Assembly (NCBI GenBank): GCA_020746105.1
Contig: CM036617.1
Span: 162,634,912-162,698,911 of the forward strand
Direction: 5' to 3'
Origin: Trogon surrucura
Taxonomy: Eukaryota > Chordata > Aves > Trogoniformes > Trogonidae
Length of the DNA: 64,000 nt
The translations under genes were made by a program, and so were the position numbers. Below the pieces are notes generated by a model. The model was given only the letters and a program-made list of their open reading frames with translations, was not told the DNA's origin and did no database searches. Below are positions 37,690-47,957 of this stretch, piece after piece. Numbering within the stretch: position 1 is the first letter of the stretch; each line of letters begins with the position of its first letter.

Positions 37690-38045
37690 TTGCCACCTAA
37701 GGTGGTACATGTGCGGCTTTTGAGGTTGGCCCACTGACAACTCTGCGCAAAGTGGAAGGATTATTTTCTGGGCTTGGCAAACTATCCTTTTGTTTATACA
37801 GCTCAGCAAGATGTTTGCTTTCTTCACAACAGCAGGACACTGTGGATTCATGTTCAGTTTGTGATCTGCTGTAACTCCCAGCTGCTTTCCTACAGAGCTC
37901 TTGTATTTCTCTCTTCTGTATTCATTCATACTCCACATATGGTTGTCTGCTTCCATGTGGCTTCCTCTCTCATATCCTCCTCTTGTTAATCTGTGATTTT
38001 CCTCCCATTTTGTAATGCTTTCACATGTCCTCATCAACTGTGTTA
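37690..38045 (-). mobile_element. Ancient CR1-group LINE fragment (ORF2 part)
   Basis: On the minus strand a degraded frame reads KQLGVTADHKLNMNPQCP, then VVKKANILLSCINKRIV and KIILPLCAEL. These correspond block by block to the CR1 ORF2 segment ([28 protein letters not shown]) seen in the 41.7-kb copy. At the DNA level, plus-strand landmarks are 'aactatccttttgtttatac', 'gatgtttgctttcttcacaac', 'gattcatgttcagtttgtg' and 'atctgctgtaactcccagc'. Divergence indicates a much older insertion than the bird CR1 copies. The right boundary is uncertain. Confidence 0.65.
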
Positions 38046-38313
38046 ACACCTTTTTTCTGGTGAGCCCCTCTGCTTAAGGCAGATGCAGTTCACAAATCCG
38101 CTGGAAACTCTCTTCCTACCAAAATTTGCACCAGGATGCTGCAAAGCACTCTGGAGCTCTCAGGTGTCCTCAGACTCTCTTCCTCCTCCCACCCCAGAAA
38201 CAAGAATGTCTCATTTGGCAGGGAGCAGGATCAGGAGAGAACAGACCTCTTCCTTTTTGTCAGGTCTGTACCATACCTGACCCATGGGGAGATCCACAAA
38301 AAATGCTGGGAAG
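38046..38313. other. Short unique spacer
   Basis: About 270 bp lie between the ancient CR1 fragment and the solo LTR. I recognise no element or gene. Three overlapping plus-strand frames run from here into the LTR and are by-products. Confidence 0.5.
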
Positions 38314-38453
38314 AAGAGTGTTGGGGGCTAGGGCTGGGCCGGCCACTAAGGCAGACAGACTCACTCTAACCCCCTCTCCCCCCCCACAAATGGGAAGAGA
38401 AGAGGGAATGAGGCAGAGAGACTTACGGATTAGAGAAGAAAAACTAGAACAAC

Positions 38454-38459
38454 TTTAAT
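38454..38459 (-). terminator. Poly(A) signal candidate of the solo LTR
   Basis: ATTAAA on the minus strand, followed in sense direction by a GTTGTTCTAG and T-rich stretch such as those that aid cleavage. It lies about 135 bp before the LTR 3' end, as expected for the R/U5 region. Confidence 0.5.
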
Positions 38460-38734
38460 GAAAATAATGGAAATAATGGTGAAAAGATAAAGAACTATAT
38501 ACAACTCTAGATAGTAGCCCGATACCAAACCCGACTCCCTCCCCTGATAGCAATTCCCACTGGTGCTGCAGAGCAGGAGGCACTGGGGAAGCCCCAGGCT
38601 CAGCGGCGGCAGGAGCTGGATACAGGGAGCTGGATTCGGGAACTCAGGATCCGGATCAAAAGCAAGAGGTCAGATGGAGTCCTCTCTGGACACCGGCCAT
38701 CACAGAAAAAGGACAAAACTCTCGTGATCACTCA

Positions 38735-38741
38735 ATTTATA
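38735..38741 (-). promoter_or_regulatory. TATA box candidate of the solo LTR
   Basis: TATAAAT on the minus strand, inside U3 of the LTR. Transcription would be expected to start about 25-30 bp further along the sense strand, near 38706. Activity today is unknown. Confidence 0.5.
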
Positions 38742-39100
38742 CTAAATATGACATATATGGGATGGAATACTCTCATTGGTCACCTGTCCTGTCTATTACC
38801 CCCCGGAGCTGCAACCTTCTACTTCCTTGTGACCCCTCTTACTACCTGGCACCCCCAGCGTGGCACACAAGAGCCAGCAGTGGCCTTGGTCACTATAGGA
38901 ATAAGTATAAGCAAGAACCTTTCTGCATCCCAGTCCCAGGCAGTAACTGTAAACATCAGGTGTTATCACAGCCAGTAGCACACACTGTCTGCAAAAACAT
39001 GCTACTGACTTCAGAAAGTGCAGCCTCTTAGAAGAGACTGAGCTGGAAAGTAAAAATTACTAAACAGAACTGGGTTTTTAGCTAAACCCAGGACAAAGAG

Positions 39101-41743
39101 TCAGACAGATTTCTTTGTTCATGTTGTATGTGGTCGGAGAGTGAGGCACAGGATGGTTTTCAGCCACAGACAGTAATGGCTAATACCTATGACCCCTCTA
39201 TTTTAGCAAGTCCAGAGATCTTGAGATCTGATTGGGCCGCTTCTGTTTTCATAACTCCTTCTAGACAGAGAAACTGAGCATGCTTCTCCATGGCTTTCTG
39301 TCTCATCTCATCATCTTCTGCCCCAGGCTCAGTCCCTTTGCAGGAACAGTCTGGTTTTGGCACAGACTATGTCGTTCATCCCTGAACTAAAAAAAAACCC
39401 CAACAAACAGTTTTGTCTCCCCTCTTGAGAAACCAGGGCCTGGGGTGAAGGTAATGCCAAAGGGATGGGGAGTAGATGGGGAAGCCCTGTGAACTGAGGT
39501 CTCATCCTGCTACCGGACTCCTGGGGTGGGAGGGTGACATAGTTGGAGCTGCCTCCTCCCTTTGAAGGAAGGTGTTTTCATGGTGGGTGGGGGCACATTT
39601 TAGCCCTCTGCATGTCATGTGTTAACAAGAGCATGGGGACTTGGAAGCAAATTTCTTTCTGCCAAGATGCATCTGCATTTGTTACCTCTTTGGTTTTCAG
39701 AGCCCATTTAATCTGCTCAAATGTGTCCTGACAGTTTTGTAATTCACATGCCCACTAGACTAAGCATCTTCTATCACAAGGGAAATGAGAGCACCAGGGA
39801 AGGGGGGAAAATCCACAAAAAACCCAACACTCCCTGTGTCTTAAATTTGTCTGAGGAACACTGGAAAGGGTTTGAAGCCTCTCACTGGCTCTGTCCATGC
39901 CACCCAAGCTGTTACCTTGCCTTCCACTTCACTTATCTACAGTTTCTTAGGCTCAGAAGATATTTGTGAGGGAAGTATGGAAGGCTACACTGTCAGATTA
40001 GATGGCATGAATGAAACGTCACAGAAAGACGAGTACCTGAGCCTCTTGAGATAGTGCTGAGATCTAGATGGGAAGGGTGGTTTATTAAGAATTCTATCCT
40101 GCATTTTCATGCAGAGGGACCATATTTCTCACACAGAGGAAAAGGCTTGTCTGCTGCTGACATATCTCTGCTAAATGTGCTATCACTTCCGTGAAGACAG
40201 GCAGTCCCGCAGTCCCGCATCACTCCATGCCATGTTGCTCTCCACACAGCATGTGGATCTGAAACAGTGTGAGCAGTAGATTATGGGTTCGCTATTGCTG
40301 CCAAAAATATCTGCAAACATTTTTTTGAAGAATGGTGGAAGTTTTATCTTGGATTGAGCTGAATGTTACATTGGGAAATTAAACTTGTCTCCCTTTTAGA
40401 AAAAAAAAAAGTAAGGATTTTTCCAAACAAAAGTATTTTTTGAATAAAAAAAATAAGTCAAAGGTTTGATACACAAAATGCCAAGACACACTGCTTCACC
40501 TTTCTACTTTCGTATTTATTTCTTAAGTGACTTTGTGAGACTCTGAAATTCAACTGAATAAGCGGGGAAAAATAAAAGGTGCAAAAGAAAGATGTTTCTG
40601 TGCTCTGATCCCAATGTAAAAAGATATTTCCTACTTATAAACTGCTCACCTCAAGTGCAGATAGCAGCCTCCTTGCAAGGCCCAGCTCACCTCACGTGAT
40701 TCACTCCCAAGCCAACATTTTGACTCTTCCTTTCTACTCTCAAACACCTCTTTCTTGTGGCAAAATGTTAGAGTAGATACAAACATAAACCATCATTGAT
40801 CTTACTGTTCTCTTTCTGTTTATCTCTCAATTTTCACTGATTTTTCTTCCATCACATCTATTTCTTTCCTCCATACATTTTTTTCACAGGTTATAAAAAC
40901 ATCCTTTCTTTCTCTCTTCCCCTCTCTTCCCCTGATATGTTTAGTTTTTCTGACCCTCATTCATATTGTCCTGGTGTTTTTTGTAAAGAAGACTCAATAC
41001 TAAATCTTTTAATGGTAGAGCTCTTCTGTTCTTTCTTAACTTCCGGCAGCTCACTGTAAAACAGCAAAAGTGATAAATGGAGTCTCACCACCTTTGCATA
41101 CAATGGCAGAAGTATTTCCACCTCCTTACTGGGCATACTGCAACCTATGCATCACAGGATCACATTTGTTAGGCACGATTACCTTGTGACTGATTTATCA
41201 CATAGGTTTGTGTCATTCTCCTTTGTTCCCTACTGATGAACTCCTATAGAAGAAATTTCTCAATGATACAAACCTGGGAAATATTGTCAATATACAGGAG
41301 AAGAAAGCAATGCTGTAGGGAGAAGTGTCTATCTTTAAGGACTGAAATAACTGAAAGACGATGACAGTCACCACGTTAATATAAAACATTATGTACTTAG
41401 GGACTAATAAAAATTTCTGCTACAGAGACTGAAGAAGACATTTTTCTCTAGAAAAGATAATTTATGTGAAAAAATTAGCTTCCTGCCTTGTATTTCTTTT
41501 TAAGATAATTTGATTTACAGTAATTCCGTAGGTACCCATCCTGACTGCAGTGAAAATAGCAGTTTTCATAAAAACTTTTTCAGTTACAAAATTACCCTTC
41601 TCTATACATACCTAGTACTTAGTGGCCAATTTTCCCAGCCTGGAAGATGGCATTGCTTCATTAAATCAACCATCTCATTGCACTGGAGAAGGGGAAAATT
41701 ATCTTTTCTAACCTTGAGGGTAAGTTTCTGTCCACAAAGAACA
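39101..41743. other. Unique noncoding stretch
   Basis: No gene is recognised. The longest frames are about 60-82 codons. The stretch contains a doubled CAGTCCCG at about 40202-40217, A/T-rich runs near 40397 and 40446, and a pyrimidine-rich patch at about 40800-40935. Confidence 0.55.
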
Positions 41744-41844
41744 TGATGATCATAGAATTATAGAATCATAGAATGCCTTAGGTTGGAAGAGACCTTGGAG
41801 ATCATCTTATCCAACCCCCTTGCCATGGGCAGGGATGCCCTTAA

Positions 41845-42543
41845 CTAGACCAGATTGCTCAAGGCCTCATCCAACATGGCCTTGAACACCTCCAGGGAGG
41901 GGGCATCCACAACCTCTCTGGGCAATCTATTCCAAAGTCCTGCCACCCTCATACTGAAGAATTTCTTCGTAAGATCCAGTCTAAACCTATTCTCCTCCAA
42001 TTTAAATCCATTTCCCCTTGTCCTATCCTTGGACATTCTTGTGAAAAATCCCTCTCCAACCTTTCTGCAGGTTCCTTTCAGGTATTGGAAGGCAGTTATA
42101 TGGTCCTCCCGGAGTCTTCTCTTTTCCAGGATGAACAGTCCCAGTTCCCTCAGCCTATCCTCATAGCAGAGCTGCCCTAGCCCCTGGAGCATCTTTGTGG
42201 CCCTCCTCTGAACTTGTTCCAACAGATCCATATCCCTCTTACGGGGGGGACACCAGAACTGGACGCAGTATTTGAGGTGGGGTCTCACAAGAACACGGTA
42301 AAGCAGGAGAATCACCTCTCTTGATCTGCTGGCCACACTCCTCTTGATATATCCCAGGATACGGCTGACCTTCTGGGCTGCCTGAGCACACTGCCGGCTC
42401 CTGTTGAGCTTCTCATCTATCAACACCCCTAAGTCCTTCTCTTCAGGGCTAATCACAACCCACTCTGAATCCAGTTTGTATTTGTGCCTAGGATTAGCCC
42501 GACCCAGGTGAAGGACCTTGCATTTTGACTTGTTGAAGCTCAT
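41845..42543 (-). pseudogene. CR1 ORF2 C-terminal region, 232 codons open
   Basis: This is the longest intact frame in the window. It starts at MSFNKSKCKVLHLG, a conserved block downstream of the reverse transcriptase active site, and runs to the normal ORF2 terminus LDEALSNLV. Recognisable blocks are EKDLGVLIDEKLNRSRQCA (about residues 35-53), [20 protein letters not shown] (about 69-88), DMDLLEQVQRRATKMLQGL (about 104-122), [20 protein letters not shown] and LPREVVDAPSLEVFK. The length is that of this part of a complete CR1 ORF2. The open frame suggests a fairly recent insertion, but the upstream catalytic region is broken, so no active protein can be made from this locus. Confidence 0.9.
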
Positions 42544-43204
42544 GCAGTTTGCATCGGCTCATTTCTCAAGCCTATCAAGGTCCCTCTGGATGGCATCTCT
42601 TCCCTCAAGTGAGTCCACGGCACCACAGTTTGGTGTCGTTGGCAAACTTGCTGAGGGTGCACTCAATGCCGTTGTCCATGTCGCTGACAAAGATGTTGAA
42701 CAGCACTGGACCCAGAACAGACCCCTGACGAACTCCACTTGTCACTGGTCACCACGTGGTCATCGAGCCATTGAACACAACTCTTTGAGTGGGACCTTCT
42801 AGCCAGTTCCTTATCCACCAAGTGGTCCACTCATCAAGTCCATGTCTCTCCATCTTAGAGACAAGGATGTCATGTGGGACAATGTCAAATGCCTTGCACA
42901 AGTCCTAGTAGATGACATCAGTTACTCTTTCTGTATCAACCAGAGCTGTAACTTTGTCATAGAAGACCACCAAATTAGTCAGGCACGATTTGCCCTTAGT
43001 GAAACCATGTTGGTTGCACTAATCACCTCATTATTCTTCATGTGTCTTAGTACTGTTACAAGGAAGATCTGCTCCATGATTTTACCTGGTACAGAGGTAA
43101 GACTGACTGGTCTGTAGTTCCTTGGGTTTTCTTTGCTTCCCTTTTTAAAACTGAGGGTTATGTTTCCCTTTTTCCAATCTGTGGGAACTTCACCAGACTG
43201 CCAA
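42544..43204 (-). pseudogene. CR1 ORF2 reverse transcriptase region, inactivated
   Basis: The fingers and palm of CR1 reverse transcriptase can be followed across more than one frame. Upstream is EVPTDWKKGN with FKKGSKENPRNYRPVSL, then SVPGKIMEQIFL (43200-43060), then motif A at about 42875-42910. There the codon before the catalytic Asp is a stop (TAG, complement of 42905-42907). The [13 protein letters not shown] block follows at about 42685-42725. The catalytic box at 42632-42646 reads F-A-N-D instead of F-A-D-D. These lesions rule out activity. I describe the breaks only and have not inferred the ancestral protein. Confidence 0.85.
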
Positions 43205-43230
43205 AGTTCCCACCGATTGGAAAAAGGGAA
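43164..43230. repeat. Foldback inverted repeat at the CR1 upstream end
   Basis: Two 27-nt arms, 43164-43190 and 43204-43230, are reverse complements with one mismatch (CTG against CGG). They enclose a 13-nt loop, CACCAGACTGCCA. The left arm is normal CR1 sequence. The right arm is an inverted copy of it lying just upstream of it in the CR1 sense strand. This pattern fits a snap-back or template switch at the 5' end of the cDNA during insertion. Confidence 0.9.
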
Positions 43231-46200
43231 TGATGGGCCATGGCAGGCCCCCACAAAGGCTTCTCAAACAGCTCTCTCACAACTTCAAGGCCAGAGAGCT
43301 GCTTTATCAAAATTGGCCCCAAGCCTAAACAGCCAGACCCCAAGGAGGGTAGTGAATGAGCTCCAGGCAGCAGCAGCTTTTTCCATTTCTACTGTACAGA
43401 GACTCATTTTCTCTTAGACACTCATGGTCCTGTTTTTATCATAACCTTTTAGTCTTTTCTCTTTTTCTCCTGAAGTTGTGTCTACTTGTGTGCACTCACC
43501 TTTGTCCTTTAAATCCTCTTAATTTTCATTCCTTCTGCCAACTACAAACACATTATGTCCAGAGGAACATGAGAGGATAGAGTCTGAGGCTGTTCTGTAA
43601 AGCAGACCACAAGAGATGGGCCGGCTTCACTGATCTTGCATGCTGCACTGAAGAATTCTGTTAAGTCCTGACACACATTACAGCTCACAGAGGACCAAGG
43701 GGAGTAAAAGGGTACATCAAAAGCAGCTCGCAAGTGGGTGGTTCACAGGGCATCTCACCATTTCTTTGTGGGTAGTGAACTGGATCCCAGGCAGACCAGT
43801 GACACTGGCTTTACTTCTCTATGCTCCTTTCAGATAATCCAGAAGCCAGAGTCAGTAATTGTCCCATATGCCTCTCCCCGTTAGTCATGTTGTATAGCCC
43901 TGGCAAAGAACTGCGTGAACAGTACATCACTCGAGATCAACCAGTTCGCCACAGTTGACTCATACTGCTGCATCTATGCTTGATGGCTGGGAAATTCTGG
44001 TTGTGGATGGCTTTCCTACGATGTTACTGCTACTGTGCCTCATAAAAATGAACCTTTATGTCAGGTCACATCCTAGGAGAGCAGTATCACTGTGGCCAAA
44101 AAAACCTGCATGAATGAACTGATACAGGTTTCATCTTTATCTGGAACGTGAAGCCCTTTTTTTCATGGTGTCAAGACAATTAAAGACTGAAAATCTTTCT
44201 CCTTCTAGGCCAAATAGATGTAATTTCTTCCAATCCAGATTCTCTTTCTTATCTTCCTCAGAATTACCATCAAGTTTTATAAATAAATTCACCGATACCC
44301 TGAGGGATAACCATATTGTAGTTCTGAGAGCTCAGAGCATATCAGAGACTTTGGGCCACATTCGGACTGTTTTTTAAAAGGCTTAAATTAGATTTTAAAA
44401 TTTCTGTTCTTCCTTAAGTCTTTAGGAAGGCACGTTTCAGCAACCCTGGGTAGTGATAAGAAATCTGAATTGTTCATCTTTCTCCTTCATCTAAATCAGA
44501 TGCTAAGGTGATTGCAATGTGTAAGTTACATACCTATAGCACATAGTCTGAAAATGGGTATCTGTGCTAAAGCTCTACAGAAACGCAACACATCATATGC
44601 ATATGTTATTTCTTAACTTTATATGAGTAACTCAGCAAACAGGAGAATGAGGTGTCATTCCAGAAGCTCTTTGAACAGTAAGACTAAGGAAGGAGATTTT
44701 CAAGTGGAAATGTCTTGATCTGGATGAGTCTCAGTATGAATAAAATCTGTCCTTGAGTAAAAGGTACTATTTGCATGCTCCTCAGAACTCTTCAGTCCTT
44801 ATTACACTACTGGCCCTTTTCTCCCTCAAGGCTCTTTCACTTTGGTGCTGAATTCCAGAAATTCAGTAGCCAAGTGATTCCCATTAATATACTGTCTCTC
44901 TCTTTGACTGTGTTTCCTACACATCTCTATAAATAGATTTAGGCACTACACTTTCACTGTGTTCTTCAAAGCTGTGAAATCCTGTTACCATAGAGATTTT
45001 TTTTTTTTTTTTAAAAAAAAAAATTAGCTGTGAAAGCACCAATATTAGACTGTAGGTTCTTCGGGGCAGGGATTTCCCTTCTTTCTCTGTACTCTCCTTA
45101 GCCAGACATGTTGTAAACATGAGATATTCTATAGGTAGTTCTGTTTTACAAGTTTTGCATGGCTATGATTCTTTTTCATTCTCTGAACTTCTTCTCTAAG
45201 GCAAAGGAATCCTTTCTGTGTGCAATGGGTAAACCTGTGGGTGAGCAATTGGTTAGCTGTGCATCTTGGCTGGGTCACCAGGACTTTTTAGAAGAACTGA
45301 GCCTTTATCTACATGGATATTTTCTTTTTGTTCTGTAAGAATTAGACCTAGAAGAACCCATCTGGCTTCCACTCAGAACTGGACTGATCATCTGCATGAT
45401 GTAGGGATTTACATACATTTGCCTTTGGTGCTGTGAATACCACTGCTATTATCTGCCTCTGGTATGGCCTGGTCCCAAGGGAACTGGAAGACATCATTAT
45501 TAAGACTAAATTGAACATTGACTTCAATTACTCCATCTTAATATAGTCTTCACTAAGCACAAGAAACGCCTTTATCAAGTTTGAGTATGTCCTTAACTTC
45601 TGGAAGCAAAAGAAATAAAGATGTTCACTCCCTTTTTACCCTCCTCCCTTTGAGGGTATGCTGGGAAGGGATCTTCATAAGCTTTCAGAGGATTCAGAAG
45701 TCAAATGAATCATTCTGTGGGCGTAAAGTTGGAAATCATCTTGTGTTTTAGAAGAAAACGTAATCGACAGGGTTTTAAACAAAGGAGATGCCGCAGAAGC
45801 AAGGCTTGTCAAACCATGTCAGTATCTGACTGGTCTCATGTGTTGTGACTTAAAACGCTATGAGGCTCAGGCGATGGATAGGGAAAGGACAAGTGAAAGA
45901 ATAACTCTGCTGCTCCGCTGAGCTCAGTAACTCTAATGAAGTGATTTGTTGAAAGGGATGTAGCTGTTGAAGGGGAAGCATGTGTAGCATGTGCAATACC
46001 CGGACTTAGTGGGATTGGTGGCAGCTACATTTTTTTCACTCCTGGAAACTGCTTATAGCACATGGGGCTGGCTTGCTTTCTCCTAGTCCTGATTACAACC
46101 CTTCTGCCACAGCAGAGTTGGGTGTATGTGGCCCCCTTTGCTCTAGAAAAGCCTTGAATTGGTCTAACTGGGGAATCTCTTAGGTTAGGACTGAGGTGTA

Positions 46201-46739
46201 CCTACTAAAATCTTGGTTTTCTTCATAATAAAAGATTCAACGGGGCAACAGCAGCTCTTGTAAGTAGCTACATTGTGCCCTGCCAAAGGGCTCTGCAGCA
46301 GTCTTCATTCTGAGGGTGAGAAAATGCTGCAGATGTGCAGATTAGGGCTCCGTGCATAAATAATCTGAGGGACACTGAGATTAAGGTTTGTCTGGTAGTA
46401 AGGAAGATTGCTTGAGAGGTAGGCACATGACTGAGACCTTGCTTCTCAAACTGGCCTCCTTCCAGTCAGCAGTGGGAGATGGATAGTCTGAATTCCCTCC
46501 TGGAGTTATCCTCTTGCTACCCATTGATTACAAAGTGATTTTAAGGCAATGATATTCCAGGTTTTAGAGAGCTCAGTCAGGCATCTACCTACCAGTGGGA
46601 TGATTCTGAGCCTGGGAGGGAAGCAAACTGTCTGTCCAGTCTTACCTTTTTGCCTGCCTATTTGCCTGTTTAACAAGGAACCGACATCAGTTGTTCTGTA
46701 TTGTGAAACAATCAAAAGTGATGTGCTTATTCTCCCTCA
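43231..46739. other. Unique noncoding stretch
   Basis: No gene is recognised. The first 150 bp could still hold upstream CR1 or co-inserted sequence, because a minus frame continues through it, but no CR1 motif is readable. A T16A11 run lies at 44997-45023. Remaining frames are 94 codons or fewer and have no known domain. Confidence 0.5.
44997..45023. repeat. T16-A11 symmetrical homopolymer junction
   Basis: Sixteen T residues are followed directly by eleven A residues. The sequence is self-complementary and could extrude as a hairpin. It also gives chance poly-Phe/poly-Lys frames. Confidence 0.95.
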
Positions 46740-47165
46740 GTTGCTTTAGGTCTTTCTTTTCCTTCCCCTGACTTTTTTTCCTTCTTTATGTCTGTTTCCA
46801 TTACATATTGTACTATTTCTTCCCTACCCTACTGCCTTTGTATTTAATCAGACTTTCCAGTGATATAAAACTGTTTGAACATATTTTTCTCAGCATCTTA
46901 CCTCTAGCAACCTGTCTAGATTCTTTTTGCTTGTTTGTTTTCTTCTGCACTTTCTATTTCCAACTCTCTTTTGCTGCTCTATTTATCTTTAATCCTTTCC
47001 TTCTCTTCTGTCTTTGGTGGTTTTCTACCATTCATTTTTTTCTTACATGGAGAATATTCTTCATTCCCTCCTGTCACTCTCCTATCATCTCCTTGCTCTC
47101 CCCCTCTCCTTTACATTCTTATCCCCCTTTACCTTTACTCCTGCTTAATTCCCTGTCTACACGCA
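46740..47165. repeat. Pyrimidine-rich low-complexity region
   Basis: The plus strand is strongly enriched in C and T over about 425 bp, with repeated TTCCTTC, CTCTCC and TTTCTT motifs. Two long overlapping plus frames here (46808-47251 and 46935-47369) are rich in Leu, Ser, Phe and Pro. They are explained by the T/C composition and are not proposed as genes. Confidence 0.65.
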
Positions 47166-47370
47166 TGTCCAGACTTGAGGGATCTGGATCCCTTTTCTTT
47201 GTCTTACTGTCCCCGCAAAGGCAAACTTTTTCCAGTTGTCAACAAGTCTGAAATCAGTACCCATTCTGGTCATCATGTTGCCCTAGATTACTGTAGCAAT
47301 GAACAGCAGTATTTATTTTTATTCCCTTTACACAGTAATTTACTTTTCGACAATGGCAAGAGTATATAGA
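47166..47370. other. Short unique spacer
   Basis: Unique sequence of normal composition between the pyrimidine-rich region and the CR1 3' tail. Nothing is recognised in it. Confidence 0.5.
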
Positions 47371-47615
47371 TTGATAGAATCATAAAATCATAGAAAGCGT
47401 TGGCCTGGAAGGGACCTTTAAAGGTCACCTAGTCCACCCCCCCGTGCAGTGAGCAGGGACATCTTTAACTAGATCAGGTTGCTAAGAGCCCTATCAAGCC
47501 TGACCTTGAATGTCTCCAAGGGTGGGACTTTCACCACCTCTCTGGGCAACCTGTGCCAGTGTTTCACCACCCTCATAGTAAAGAATTGCTTCCTAATGCC
47601 TAATGTAAATCTACC

Positions 47616-47855
47616 CTACTCTAGTTTAAAACCATTGCCCGTTGTCCTATTGCCACACACCCCAGTAAACAGTCCCTCCCCACTTTTCTTGTAGGCCCCC
47701 TTCAGGTACTGGAAGGCCCCTATAAGGTCTCTCCAGAGCCTTCTCTTCTCCAGATTGAACAACACCAACTCTTTCAACCTGTCCTCATAGGAAAGGTATT
47801 TGAGCCCTCTGATCATCTTTGTGGCCATCTTCTGGAGCTGCTCCAACAGGTCCAT
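47616..47855 (-). pseudogene. CR1 ORF2 C-terminal fragment
   Basis: This 79-codon frame inside the 47.4-kb CR1 starts at MDLLEQLQKMATKMIRGL and includes YLSYEDRLKELVLFNLEKRRL and AFQYLKGAYKKSGEGLF. It corresponds to about one third of the 232-codon C-terminal region preserved at 41.8 kb. It is closed at 47616 by a stop after NGFKLE, where other copies continue. The upstream ORF2 frame is displaced by the AGAGC expansion and other small indels. Confidence 0.82.
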
Positions 47856-47913
47856 GTCCTTCTTGTGTTGAGGGCTCCAGAGCTACACACAGCACTGCAG
47901 GTGGGTTCTCACC

Positions 47914-47957
47914 AGAGCAGAGCAGAGCAGAGCAGAGCAGAGCAGAGCAGAGCAGAG
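47914..47957. repeat. (AGAGC)8 pentanucleotide microsatellite
   Basis: Eight perfect AGAGC units plus four further bases lie within the 47.4-kb CR1. The corresponding site in related CR1 copies has only one or two AGAGC-like units. This repeat therefore grew after insertion from a seed present in the element. Confidence 0.95.

Larger units (their letters stand above)
38314..39100 (-). mobile_element. Solo ERVL-like LTR with 5-bp target site duplication
   Basis: The LTR proper is 38319-39095 (777 bp). In sense orientation it starts TGTCCTGGGTTTAGC and ends GCCCCCAACA, so it has the TG...CA ends required by retroviral integrase. It is flanked by identical AAGAG pentamers at 38314-38318 and 39096-39100. 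A 5-bp duplication is usual for ERVL-type elements. Inside are a TATA box candidate (TATAAAT, 38735-38741 on the minus strand) and an ATTAAA poly(A) signal candidate (38454-38459), about 280 bp apart. This fits the U3-R-U5 order. No internal viral genes flank it, so a full provirus was probably reduced to one LTR by recombination between its two LTRs. Confidence 0.85.
41744..43230 (-). mobile_element. CR1 LINE, longest copy in the window (about 1.5 kb)
   Basis: This copy spans part of the ORF2 reverse transcriptase domain, the full ORF2 C-terminus and the 3' UTR, closing in CATAGAATTATAGAATCATAG at 41751-41771. The segments in minus-strand order are the fingers block (GEVPTDWKKGN, NYRPVSLTSVPGKIMEQ), motif A, the [13 protein letters not shown] block, the FADD-equivalent box, and a 232-codon open C-terminal frame. 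The copy is dead. Motif A carries a TAG at 42905-42907 and the catalytic box reads FAND (codon 42638-42640). The upstream end is a foldback inverted repeat (43164-43230). Its tail places it in the 'gccatgggcaggg' subfamily. Confidence 0.95.

Noticed and set aside
43158-43343. Possible continuation of CR1 ORF2 upstream of the foldback (LEVVRELFEKPL on the minus strand)
   Set aside because: There is a slight resemblance to the CR1 segment before the fingers block, but no clear motif. I ended the CR1 at 43230 and left this stretch unassigned.
46808-47369. Two overlapping 144-147-codon plus-strand frames rich in Leu, Phe and Ser that look like membrane proteins
   Set aside because: They lie in a pyrimidine-rich low-complexity tract, where T/C-rich codons automatically give hydrophobic and Ser-rich peptides. 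There is no family match.
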